DNA of 13,364 nt from Candidatus Pacearchaeota archaeon CG10_big_fil_rev_8_21_14_0_10_30_48 (GCA_002763155.1 PFCU01000004.1:11794-25157), one strand, 5' to 3'. Positions 1 to 6,066 are shown, numbered from the stretch's first letter. Numbers and translations: made by a program. The notes: a model not told the origin generated them from the letters alone.

Positions 1-693
1 GTCATCTGTGTCATTAAGCATAAATAGAACTTCTTTTCTATCAGCGATATAAAATGATGAATCAAGATCTGATTTTTTTGCTTTAATTCCTAAACGCTCG
101 TTGATTGATTTTATTTCATTTTCGTCTCCGCTAAGAGCAATAGTTAATTTTATTTTTGAATCTATTACTTGTTTTAATAAAGGTTCTAATAATTTTATTC
201 GTCTTTTAATTTCTGAAACTGGCGCGCAAAGAATCATTTCTTTAGTAGATGAATTAATAACGTCGGAAATTTGGGAGTTTATGTTTGTTCTTCCTTTGAT
301 TGTTCCTGAAATATCTTGTTTTTTTATTAACTCTGTGTTATTTGAATGTAAAATTTCTAATTCTTGATATTCTGATGTTTCTTTTATGTTTGAAAGAATT
401 CCGATTTTTTCATTTAATTGATCCATCGCGTTTTTCTTAAGTTTGTCGATTACACTAGTTGGTTTTATTGCGAAATATTTTACTGGTTTTCCGATTTTTT
501 GCATTGCGAATCCTTGTTTTTCTAAAGATTCAAGGACGTCGTAAGTTCTAGAACGAGGAACACCTGACATTTCTGCGATTTCCCCAGCACTTGCAACTCC
601 TTTTGTAAGCAAAGCTAACCATACTTTAGTTTCATAAATATTAAGATTGAAATAATTTTTTACTTTGTTTACTAATTCTTGTTTAACTATCAT
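1..693 (-). CDS. TrmB-family transcriptional regulator, C-terminus cut by window edge
   Basis: Reading minus from the ATG at 693-691, the frame stays open for 231 codons to base 1, so the C-terminus is missing. Residues about 10-75 form a winged helix-turn-helix: an N-terminal helix (LNIYETKVWLALLTKG), the GEIAEMSGVPRSRTYDVLESLEKQGF recognition segment, then the wing (IGKPVKYFAIKP). A helical linker follows (about 80-115), and from about residue 140 a segment EMILCAPVSEIKRRIKLL resembles the PLD-like sensor domain typical of TrmB proteins. Family members are one-component regulators, often sugar-responsive, but nothing here identifies a ligand. The start shares ATGA with the stop of the upstream 111-aa gene, so the two are translationally coupled and probably share the promoter near 1055. 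Confidence 0.85.
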   Translation of the reverse strand, partial: MIVKQELVNKVKNYFNLNIYETKVWLALLTKGVASAGEIAEMSGVPRSRTYDVLESLEKQGFAMQKIGKPVKYFAIKPTSVIDKLKKNAMDQLNEKIGILSNIKETSEYQELEILHSNNTELIKKQDISGTIKGRTNINSQISDVINSSTKEMILCAPVSEIKRRIKLLEPLLKQVIDSKIKLTIALSGDENEIKSINERLGIKAKKSDLDSSFYIADRKEVLFMLNDTDD

Positions 694-1025
694 TTTGATT
701 CCTTTAATTCTCTATATTTTATAACATCTTCAAGTAAGACAATTCGTTCAATTTTTGAACGTCTAAATGTTTGAGGCGGAAAAGAAGTAAAGGTATCTAA
801 AGCTTTAAATATTGTCCATATACTATCAAAAGGAATATCATATTCTTTAAGAGAAGTGATATAAACAAATTCTTGACCAAACTCATTTAAAACTCCACCA
901 TAAGTATGATCTTCGTCAAAAATTATTTCTTTTCCTTGGTAATTTCTTAAAATTTCTAAATCTACAGCTGAAGCTTCGTCTAACTGAGCTTGAATTTGTC
1001 TTTGAGTCATATTTGTCTTTGCCAT
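690..1025 (-). CDS. conserved-looking 111-aa protein of unknown function, coupled to TrmB-like gene
   Basis: I do not recognise this protein. It is soluble, with no signal peptide or membrane segment. Residues about 28-60 (QGKEIIFDEDHTYGGVL followed by EFVYITSL) read as alternating beta-strands and faintly recall an Lsm/Sm-like barrel; this is a weak impression, not an assignment. The C-terminal part is basic and helical (RRSKIERIVLLEDVIKYREL). The ATG at 1025 lies about 30 nt after a TATA-like element at 1055-1062, with no Shine-Dalgarno, as elsewhere in the window. Its TGA overlaps the TrmB-like ATG, so it is the first gene of a two-gene operon and may partner with or be regulated together with that regulator. 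Confidence 0.75.
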   Translation of the reverse strand: MAKTNMTQRQIQAQLDEASAVDLEILRNYQGKEIIFDEDHTYGGVLNEFGQEFVYITSLKEYDIPFDSIWTIFKALDTFTSFPPQTFRRSKIERIVLLEDVIKYRELKESK

Positions 1026-1054
1026 TTTGTTATGACTAGTTAGTGAACTTTAAC

Positions 1055-1062
1055 TTTATAAA
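1055..1062 (-). promoter_or_regulatory. TATA box for the 690-1025/TrmB operon
   Basis: TTTATAAA lies 30-37 nt upstream of the ATG at 1025, which predicts a transcript start a few bases before the codon and an almost leaderless mRNA. Confidence 0.55.
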
Positions 1063-1077
1063 TGTTTCGATTTTGTT

Positions 1078-1090
1078 ACTTTAATAAAGT
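1078..1090. promoter_or_regulatory. 13-bp palindrome in divergent promoter region, possible operator
   Basis: ACTTTAATAAAGT is a perfect palindrome around a central A, between the divergent starts at 1025 and 1129. Its half-site ACTTTAA recurs at 1048-1054 next to the leftward TATA box. TrmB-type regulators often act on nearby promoters, so an autoregulatory operator is possible. The AT-rich composition makes chance a serious alternative. Confidence 0.25.
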
Positions 1091-1128
1091 AGGGACAAAT
1101 TTTAAAAAGGTTGAAAATAATTAATATT

Positions 1129-1503
1129 ATGGAAAATTACCTTATTAACAAAGAAACATTTGAATGTTTAAGAAGACGGCATTGGTTTGCACTTGGTGGT
1201 GTAAATTCTGAAGATTATTTAATTGAAAGTATATTAGACGTTGATGATTTTTCAAATAGAAATTTAGGTTATGAAATAACCCAAAGAAAATTATTAAGAA
1301 ATTTAGATAAGATTCTTACGCGGTTAGAACCTTGGAAAAATAAATTATGGGCAGAAAAAAAAGAAGATAAATTTTTGTCTATCCAAGTTCAGAATGCATA
1401 TGATGATTTTTTAGATATTTATTGGAATATTCGAACAGAGATGAATCCTATCGAAGAAATTAAATCAGGTAAGCCACCAAAATTCCAGCTAACAGTCCTG
1501 TAG
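1129..1503 (+). CDS. uncharacterised 124-aa protein, 3' end overlapping presenilin gene
   Basis: I do not recognise this protein. It is acidic and helical, with several aromatic residues (MENYLINKETFECLRRRHWF; later LEPWKNKLWAEKKEDKF and YDDFLDIYWNIR), no membrane segment and no signal peptide. I chose the ATG at 1129 over a TTG at 1111 because a TATA-like TTTTAAAAA at about 1100-1108 sits about 25 nt upstream, matching leaderless starts elsewhere. The last 14 codons (1460-1503) are antisense to the final codons of the protease gene. That tail (KSGKPPKFQLTVL) looks like translated antisense rather than an evolved terminus, so the ancestral stop may have been earlier. Confidence 0.6.
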   Translation: MENYLINKETFECLRRRHWFALGGVNSEDYLIESILDVDDFSNRNLGYEITQRKLLRNLDKILTRLEPWKNKLWAEKKEDKFLSIQVQNAYDDFLDIYWNIRTEMNPIEEIKSGKPPKFQLTVL

Positions 1504-2419
1504 TAATGAACGGCATTGCAGGGTAGAACTTTCCTTTTTGTGAATAAGTAAATAATAATAGAAGGGCTATTGTCGCTCCGAGAGTTACAAATAATGCTGA
1601 AATCAATCCCCAAGTTTGGAAAACAACGCCGGCTGTAATAATTGGGAAAACTACATCTCCTCCGCCAAGAATTGCTAAATTAACTTTCATTTTTTTATCC
1701 TTGACTTTTTTACCTTTTTTCATTTGTATTTTAGCCAATTTAATTTGAGCTCTTTGATTTTTATTCAGGTAAGGAACAAAAAATCCTCCAAATATTTTCA
1801 GTTCTTTAATTTGGAAATTAGCCATTTTTTGCATAAATCCAGAATGCCAAACAGCCCACATATCATAAATAGAAATCAAAATCAACAAAATAATAATTGT
1901 CCAAATATTTAATAATGGAATGAAAACGACTGCAATTCCAGGATAAATCATTAGCTCAGTTAAATTATGGACGATGATATTTCTTTTGAAAATTTTGAGA
2001 TAAGCTAGACCTATTGCAACGATTGAAGAGAAGATAATTGCAAATTTTAATGAAACTTCAATAGGAATTAGTTTTAGGAATGCGATTAAAGTTATGTAAA
2101 TAACCATTGAAACGACGACAAAAAACCACGCGCGGATGAATAACGCTGCTTTGAGTTTTGTCAATAGAAAAATAAATGCTATCGCGAGGACAAATGCAAT
2201 TATAATACTTGGAAGAATTTTACTGAAAAAATCGCTTTCATTTTCAACTTCAGGAGATTGAATAAAAGAAAGTGCAGGATTTTGAACTTGGACTACTGTT
2301 CCATTTTGATTTACATATTCTAAATTTAATGGGTCTGCATAAACAACTAATAAACCAATTAATTGCGTCGCTAAAAACATTCCTATAAGGATTAAAGTTA
2401 TTTGCCAGTTGTGTTTCAT
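1460..2419 (-). CDS. presenilin/signal-peptide-peptidase-like intramembrane aspartyl protease (A22 type)
   Basis: A multi-pass membrane protein of 319 aa, the usual size of archaeal presenilin homologues. Hydrophobic segments lie at about 6-27, 70-88, 94-118, 124-142, 157-176, 176-192, 245-268, 272-291 and 302-318, fitting nine helices. The three family signatures are in order: YD (Y185-D186) in helix 6, GGGD (252-255, catalytic D255) in helix 7, and P300-A-M-P at the start of helix 9 in place of the usual PAL. A basic loop (about 218-244, very Lys-rich) separates the two catalytic helices, where family members carry a cytoplasmic loop. It should cleave transmembrane helices or leftover signal peptides within the membrane; substrates cannot be read from sequence. 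It lies downstream of aCPSF1, behind the structured leader and the small ORF at 2416-2496. Confidence 0.9.
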   Translation of the reverse strand: MKHNWQITLILIGMFLATQLIGLLVVYADPLNLEYVNQNGTVVQVQNPALSFIQSPEVENESDFFSKILPSIIIAFVLAIAFIFLLTKLKAALFIRAWFFVVVSMVIYITLIAFLKLIPIEVSLKFAIIFSSIVAIGLAYLKIFKRNIIVHNLTELMIYPGIAVVFIPLLNIWTIIILLILISIYDMWAVWHSGFMQKMANFQIKELKIFGGFFVPYLNKNQRAQIKLAKIQMKKGKKVKDKKMKVNLAILGGGDVVFPIITAGVVFQTWGLISALFVTLGATIALLLLFTYSQKGKFYPAMPFITTGLLAGILVAYLI

Positions 2420-2496
2420 TGTAAAAAGAACCTAAGGTTCTTCTTACGACATCTCCTAAAGATGCCAAAGTAGAACTTTAGTTTTTGTTTAATCAT
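2416..2496 (-). CDS. 26-codon leader ORF upstream of and overlapping presenilin gene
   Basis: ATG at 2496-2494 is preceded, 6 nt away, by AGGAG (2507-2503), the clearest Shine-Dalgarno sequence I found at any start here. The frame reads MIKQKLKFYFGIFRRC and then a basic, Phe-rich end, stopping at a TGA (2418-2416) that overlaps the protease ATG as ATGA. SD spacing plus stop-start overlap suggests a translated leader coupling ribosomes into the protease gene. Against this: it is very short, and the same bases form the hairpins of the duplicated element, so base pairing rather than protein may explain the conservation. The upstream copy encodes a similar KFTFGISRRCRKK in the same frame but has no intact start. 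No function is assigned. Confidence 0.4.
   Translation of the reverse strand: MIKQKLKFYFGIFRRCRKKNLRFFLQ
2421..2481 (-). ncRNA. structured leader element, copy B (three hairpins ending next to protease ATG)
   Basis: Read on the minus strand, three adjacent hairpins can form. H1 is AAAG/CTTT (2479-2467). H2 is GGCATCTT-TAG-GAGATGTC (2466-2448), 8 pairs including two G-U. H3 is GTAAGAAGAACC-TTA-GGTTCTTTTTAC (2447-2421), 12 pairs including one G-U. H3 ends one base before the protease ATG. The wobbles are G-U only if the minus strand is the RNA; on plus they would be A-C mismatches. That fits a cis-acting leader that could control translation of the protease, or a processing/termination structure after aCPSF1. 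No known riboswitch is recognised. Confidence 0.5.
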
Positions 2497-2560
2497 TTAA
2501 TGCTCCTACGGTTTCTTTTACGAATCTTCCCTTAGATTCGTCTTCTTACGACATCTCCTA
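2440..2560. repeat. 19-nt direct repeat, two copies 102 nt apart
   Basis: CTTCTTACGACATCTCCTA occurs identically at 2440-2458 and 2542-2560 (plus-strand reading) and is the conserved core of the two structured copies. I saw no further copy in the window. The 212 bp between aCPSF1 and the protease hold nothing else recognisable. Confidence 0.9.
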
Positions 2561-2584
2561 GAAATGCCGAAAGTGAACTTTCAG
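2520..2584 (-). ncRNA. structured leader element, copy A
   Basis: Second copy of the hairpin element, 102 nt upstream of copy B. H1 is GAAAG-TTCA-CTTTC (2582-2569). H2 is GGCATTTC-TAG-GAGATGTC (2568-2550). H3 is ACGAATCT/AGATTCGT (2541-2520), with a different sequence from copy B's H3 but the same position. In H2 two bases differ between the copies and both changes preserve pairing by swapping G-U and Watson-Crick pairs. A TATA-like element at 2585-2592 is so close that a transcript starting from it would begin inside H2; the full copy is present only in read-through RNA from aCPSF1. Confidence 0.45.
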
Positions 2585-2592
2585 TTATATAT
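2585..2592 (-). promoter_or_regulatory. TATA-like element upstream of the presenilin leader
   Basis: TATATATA (minus reading, preceded by GAGG) lies between the aCPSF1 stop and the structured copies. At normal archaeal spacing it would start RNA near 2562, giving the protease an unusually long leader of about 140 nt that includes the small ORF. Confidence 0.45.
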
Positions 2593-2631
2593 ACCTCTCA
2601 TCTTATTATTAGGCAAAGTTGGTTTTTAAAC

Positions 2632-4506
2632 TTACTTCAATCTCAAAGTTTCCAAATTTCTCGGGACATTGGTTTCAACTTTTTCGATTTTATACAGAGA
2701 GCTTGCAAGGTCTAGAGATTTAGAAACTTCTCCGTGATTGATAATAATTCTTTTTGGTTTTGGTTTGCAATTTTTAATAAAATTTAACAACTCTGTTCGA
2801 CCTGCGTGAGCGGAAAATCCTGAAATGGTGAATGTGTCTAAATTAACCGGAATTACTTCTCCTTCTTCTGTTCGCCATTCTTTCATTCCTTCTTGAATTT
2901 GTCTTCCTAAAGAACCAACTCCCTGATAACAAACAAAGATTAAAGAATTATTTTTATTTGATGCGAAATGTTTTAAGTATTCTACCGAAGCTCCACCGAC
3001 TAACATACCTGAAGTTGCAAGAACAAGGCACGGGCCTCCTTCGATAACTGCTTTACGTTCTTGAGGTGAACCTACTCTATTAAAGACTTCTGAAACAAAA
3101 GGGTTTTTATCTTGGAAAACTAAATTTTTAACAGAATTTGATAAGAAGTCTGGATAAGCTGTGTGAATTGCGTTGATATCCCAAATCATTCCGTCAATAT
3201 ATACAGGGATTTTTTGGAGTTTCCCGGACTTTATCGCGTCTTCAATAATTAACATTGTTTCTTGCGCTCTTCCTAAACCTAATTCTGGAATTAAAATTTT
3301 CCCTCCACGTTCCACTGTTTTTCTAATATGGTCTAATAAAATATTTTCAGATTCTATACGGGGAGGCATTATGTCATTTTTCCCTCCATAAGTAGATTCA
3401 ATTATCACTGTTTCAACTCTCGGGAAATTTGTAATTGCTGGGTCAAGTAATCTTGTTCTTTGATATTTTATATCTGCGGCGTATAATAAATTGTGTGAAC
3501 CGTTTCCGATGTTAATGTGAGTCATTGCGCTTCCCAAAGCGTGCCCAGCGTTGTAAAAAGTAATTCTTATGTCAGGAGTTATATCTGTAACTTCATTATA
3601 ATTTAAGGTGATTGAATGTTTAACCATTTCACTAATATCTGTTGAGTTGAATATTGGCGCTGTTGCTTGTTTGTAAGCAACTCCTACAAAATCCAATCCA
3701 GTCAATGCAGCAATATCCCTCGTCGGAGGAGTCATATAAACCGGCCCTTTAAAACCCATTTTATATAAATAAGGAATTAAGGCGCAATGATCTAAGTGTG
3801 CGTGTGATAATACTATTGCATCAATTGTGGAAATATCAAATTCTGCGACATCAAAGAATGGGAATTTGTCTTTTCCGTGCCCTGCAACATCTACTCCACA
3901 ATCTAAAAGAATTTTTGAGTTAGGAGTTTGTAATAAAATGCAACTTCGTCCAACTTGTCTTCCTGAACCCAACATTGTTAATCTTATCCATTCGTCTTTT
4001 TTTTCAGAACTCCAATCCTTATAAATTTTCTTTCCAATATTATCCAAAAATTTCCTACGATAACTATTGTTTGCATATAAAACACTTCGAATATTTTCTG
4101 TAATTTTACTCGGGATAATTGAACTACGTTGCACTTGAGGAGACCAAAGAGTTTTTTCTTTTACTTCTTGCAATACTGAACCTTGTTTTCCAATAACCAA
4201 TCCCGGTTTTTTGGCTTCGATAACTACGATAGATCTCTGAAGGTCAAAAATAATATTTGTCACTTCTGCATCAACCGGAATAATTTCTTCTATAATTTTT
4301 TTAGTTTCTTCTTCAGATACTAGAATTTTTTTATCAGATCTTAGTTCTATACGTTTTTTGAATTGGTTAACCAGTTCTTTTATTTTAGACTCTCCAGTAC
4401 GAAAAAAATCTGCGTTATCCGTATAAAGAACGATATTAGCCGCTTCAAATTCTGCGTCGGTAATCACTTTTGGAAGTGCATCCGTAATTTCTTTTAAAAT
4501 ATCCAT
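2632..4506 (-). CDS. aCPSF1/FttA, KH-domain beta-CASP ribonuclease, transcription termination factor
   Basis: Full length for the family (624 aa). Residues about 1-145 hold tandem KH domains with the GxxG-type loop I105-G-K-Q-G109. The metallo-beta-lactamase domain begins near 172 and carries H235-A-H-L-D-H240, H322 (GHALGSA) and D345 (AADIKY). A beta-CASP insert follows (about 390-540, with IPELGLGRAQE and LATSGMLVGG). The C-terminal metal/catalytic histidines are H567 (FSAHAGR) and H591 (INHGE). All zinc-site residues are present, so an active endonuclease is expected. In archaea this protein cleaves nascent RNA at U-rich sites and terminates transcription. It follows the proteasome beta gene with 70 bp between; this neighbourhood recurs in other archaea. 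The start at 4506 has a TATA element about 26 nt upstream, so a leaderless mRNA is likely. Confidence 0.95.
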   Translation of the reverse strand: MDILKEITDALPKVITDAEFEAANIVLYTDNADFFRTGESKIKELVNQFKKRIELRSDKKILVSEEETKKIIEEIIPVDAEVTNIIFDLQRSIVVIEAKKPGLVIGKQGSVLQEVKEKTLWSPQVQRSSIIPSKITENIRSVLYANNSYRRKFLDNIGKKIYKDWSSEKKDEWIRLTMLGSGRQVGRSCILLQTPNSKILLDCGVDVAGHGKDKFPFFDVAEFDISTIDAIVLSHAHLDHCALIPYLYKMGFKGPVYMTPPTRDIAALTGLDFVGVAYKQATAPIFNSTDISEMVKHSITLNYNEVTDITPDIRITFYNAGHALGSAMTHINIGNGSHNLLYAADIKYQRTRLLDPAITNFPRVETVIIESTYGGKNDIMPPRIESENILLDHIRKTVERGGKILIPELGLGRAQETMLIIEDAIKSGKLQKIPVYIDGMIWDINAIHTAYPDFLSNSVKNLVFQDKNPFVSEVFNRVGSPQERKAVIEGGPCLVLATSGMLVGGASVEYLKHFASNKNNSLIFVCYQGVGSLGRQIQEGMKEWRTEEGEVIPVNLDTFTISGFSAHAGRTELLNFIKNCKPKPKRIIINHGEVSKSLDLASSLYKIEKVETNVPRNLETLRLK

Positions 4507-4527
4507 TTTAATTTCTTAACAGTAACC

Positions 4528-4539
4528 TTAATAAAAAGC
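4528..4539 (-). promoter_or_regulatory. TATA box of aCPSF1, doubling as T-rich end of psmB transcript
   Basis: Minus reading GCTTTTTATTAAGG is centred about 26 nt before the aCPSF1 ATG, predicting a leaderless start. The same run of five T follows the proteasome stop by about 40 nt and could act as its archaeal-type terminator. Confidence 0.5.
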
Positions 4540-4556
4540 ACCGTAAAATATGAGTT

Positions 4557-4585
4557 TAATTTATTGTCTAAATAATTTATTGTCT
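4557..4585. repeat. 13-nt direct repeat with 16-nt period across the psmB stop codon
   Basis: TAATTTATTGTCT occurs at 4557-4569 and 4573-4585 in plus reading, with a period of 16. The right copy contains the last codons and stop of the proteasome gene, and the left copy is its duplicate in the 3' untranslated region. Confidence 0.8.
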
Positions 4586-5242
4586 TTTGACAAAAGTTGG
4601 TTGTAAATCTTCAGCGATTTCATGTTTTATTCCTTCTTTAGTTATTGAGAAAACATCTATTCCGTTTCCCGACGCTGCATCTCTTTCAATTGCAGCTTGA
4701 ATGCATTCTTTCGCGAGTTCAATCCCTTCCTTAATTGACAAATCTTTTTTGTATTTTCTTTCTAATAAACCTAAAATGTAAGGCATACCACTTGAGAAAT
4801 TTGCGTCGTAATCTTCTACAAGATAAACGCCACCTGCAGGTTCAATAGTATATAATTCTGAAGTTCCGTCTTTGTTAACTCCACCAACTAATAATCCTAC
4901 CATACTTGGAATCATAGAGGGTGTTCTTATATTTCGGTAAATCATCATCCCTACCAACGAAGCGGCTTCTTTTACTGTTGGTCTTGAACGGGTTTTTAAT
5001 TCTTTTAATTTAAGTTCTGCTGCGAAAACTCTTTGGTTCATATCAATATCAGAGGCTACTCCTGTTCCTGAAACAACTAAATAATCAGTTATTTTTACAA
5101 CTTTTTGAGAACGCTTTGACATAATCATCCCGCCTGCAGTCGAACGTCTGTCTCCAGCCATTATAACTCCGTCTTTACAAACAATTCCAACTAAACTTGT
5201 CCCTGATTTTAGAATCGATTTCTTTATATCTTCGTCAACCAT
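4577..5242 (-). CDS. psmB: 20S proteasome beta subunit
   Basis: A 221-aa N-terminal-nucleophile hydrolase, the catalytic subunit of the 20S core that degrades proteins delivered by PAN/Cdc48-type ATPases. A 14-residue propeptide ends in Gly, and the mature chain starts at T15. In mature numbering T1, D17 (GDRRST) and K33 (QKVVK) form the catalytic triad, and the later RDAASGNG segment supplies the supporting Asp166 and Ser169. The short propeptide matches archaeal beta subunits that mature by self-cleavage. The partner alpha subunit is not in the window. A T-rich stretch follows the stop, then aCPSF1 starts 70 bp downstream. Confidence 0.96.
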   Translation of the reverse strand: MVDEDIKKSILKSGTSLVGIVCKDGVIMAGDRRSTAGGMIMSKRSQKVVKITDYLVVSGTGVASDIDMNQRVFAAELKLKELKTRSRPTVKEAASLVGMMIYRNIRTPSMIPSMVGLLVGGVNKDGTSELYTIEPAGGVYLVEDYDANFSSGMPYILGLLERKYKKDLSIKEGIELAKECIQAAIERDAASGNGIDVFSITKEGIKHEIAEDLQPTFVKRQ

Positions 5243-5277
5243 TTTTATAAATAGCTCTTAATAATTACTTAGAACTT

Positions 5278-5286
5278 CTATATACT
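5278..5286 (-). promoter_or_regulatory. TATA box of psmB
   Basis: Minus reading AGTATATAG is centred about 40 nt before the ATG at 5242, giving a leader of about 13 nt. A second TATA-like TTTATAAA at 5301-5308 could give a longer leader. A third (ATTTATAAA) abuts the ATG and is too close to act as a promoter. The rest of 5243-5388 shows only T-rich sequence suited to ending the toxin transcript. Confidence 0.45.
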
Positions 5287-5388
5287 TCAATGATAAGATG
5301 TTTATAAAGTTTTCGGCGAGAATGCTTTGTAATTCTTGATATTAATTATTATAAATTTAAAATTAGAAAATGCTTAAAATAATTAGTG

Positions 5389-5739
5389 TCAAGTGTATTT
5401 TCCTTTTTTCTCATACTCTTTATGGGTTTCATGAACTTCTAGAATAATCTGTAATATTTGAAATTCATCTTGAGATGTATTTGTATAAAATGCTCTTGCC
5501 TCTTTTGTTAATTTAATTAAAAATAAGTTTGTAATTCCATATTTATTTTCAAAATATTTATAAATTGGAAGCTTCTTAGAAAGAGGTTCTCCCTTTCTTC
5601 CTGCTTTGATAAACTCAATTGTTTTTAAAATTAAAATATACAAACCCTCATTAGATTTATTTCCTTCTCTAAGTTCTTTTTCTATATCAATTTTTGATTG
5701 AAATAAATCCTTGCTCAGCTTTAAGACAAATCTTTTCAT
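5389..5739 (-). CDS. RelE/ParE-superfamily toxin of a type II toxin-antitoxin pair
   Basis: A 116-aa basic protein. Its second half follows the pattern of archaeal RelE-like toxins: a Lys-rich helix, GEPLSKKLPIYKYFENKYGI, NLFLIKLTKEARAFYT (the central beta hairpin with the conserved Arg and Tyr), then ILQIILEVHETHKEYEKKGKY, matching the familiar 'iLE-x-x-x-HkeYEkk-gY' ending. Such toxins usually cleave mRNA on the ribosome; whether this one is active cannot be judged. Its ATG directly follows the antitoxin TAA with no gap, the usual antitoxin-first order. Assignment is from remembered family patterns, not a search. Confidence 0.6.
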   Translation of the reverse strand: MKRFVLKLSKDLFQSKIDIEKELREGNKSNEGLYILILKTIEFIKAGRKGEPLSKKLPIYKYFENKYGITNLFLIKLTKEARAFYTNTSQDEFQILQIILEVHETHKEYEKKGKYT

Positions 5740-6000
5740 TTATACTCCAACTGCTTCTTGAATTAACTTGTTGAGTTTTTTGTTGTTTGAAAATATCCAA
5801 ATTATTTTGTCGTCTTCGAACATTATTTTATTTGATATTTCTAAATAATTTAATATAAGTTTGAATGTTTGATATTGCATTTGCTTTGGGAGGCTTTTCC
5901 ATAATTCCATTCTAGTTGGATAGTCTTCACTATTTTGAATAGCTTTTTCTACCATTAGAATTGAATCAAGTTTCGGATAATGTAATATTTTAGTGTTCAT
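5740..6000 (-). CDS. winged-helix-like antitoxin partner of the RelE-like toxin
   Basis: An 86-aa protein with helical segments followed by a short beta wing (SNKIMFEDDKIIWIF). The run PKLDSILMVEKAI, MELWKSLPKQMQYQTFKLIL and NYLEISNKI resembles a small archaeal family (typically 'LMVEk...eLwr.LPkk...qTf..iLdYLe...kI') that I recall next to RelE-like toxins. It probably neutralises the toxin and represses the operon: a perfect 26-bp palindrome lies one base before its ATG and spans the expected transcript start. It is the first gene of the pair. Confidence 0.6.
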   Translation of the reverse strand: MNTKILHYPKLDSILMVEKAIQNSEDYPTRMELWKSLPKQMQYQTFKLILNYLEISNKIMFEDDKIIWIFSNNKKLNKLIQEAVGV

Positions 6001-6001
6001 T

Positions 6002-6027
6002 TTAATTGTATAAAGTTATACAATTAA
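6002..6027. promoter_or_regulatory. perfect 26-bp palindromic operator of the toxin-antitoxin operon
   Basis: Arms TTAATTGTATAA (6002-6013) and TTATACAATTAA (6016-6027) are exact reverse complements around a 2-nt spacer, AG. The site lies just upstream of the antitoxin ATG (6000) and covers the start point predicted from the TATA element at 6029-6037. A dimeric repressor bound here would block transcription, as in autoregulated toxin-antitoxin operons. Confidence 0.75.
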
Positions 6028-6028
6028 G

Positions 6029-6037
6029 TATTTAAAT
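6029..6037 (-). promoter_or_regulatory. TATA box of the toxin-antitoxin operon
   Basis: ATTTAAATAC in minus reading is centred about 33 nt before the antitoxin ATG, so transcription should start near 6007 inside the palindrome. The 16-nt context AATTAAGTATTTAAAT (6022-6037, plus reading) recurs at 6060-6075. Confidence 0.5.
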
Positions 6038-6066
6038 TTTTTGGTAGTTTTGAGAAGATAATTAAG

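Noticed and set aside
101..367. 88-aa plus-strand frame opposite the TrmB-like gene
   Set aside because: It is antisense to a well-supported gene, and its hydrophobic composition is what antisense of such coding sequence gives.
2250..2468. 72-aa minus-strand frame (TTG start, MASLGDVVRR) over the presenilin start
   Set aside because: It overlaps the protease out of frame, has a weak start, and its interesting sequence comes from the hairpin core.
2440..2560. CRISPR array
   Set aside because: There are only two repeat copies, the intervening sequence contains a related hairpin and a start codon, and no cas genes are present.
2520..2584. C/D-box sRNA in the repeat element (CTGA, GATGTCG)
   Set aside because: There is no proper RTGATGA C box and no ordered C-D'-C'-D arrangement.
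2518..2601. Selenocysteine or read-through gene across the TGA of copy A
   Set aside because: No SECIS-like structure is evident, the ORF would be tiny, and a chance ATG in the same frame is a simpler explanation.
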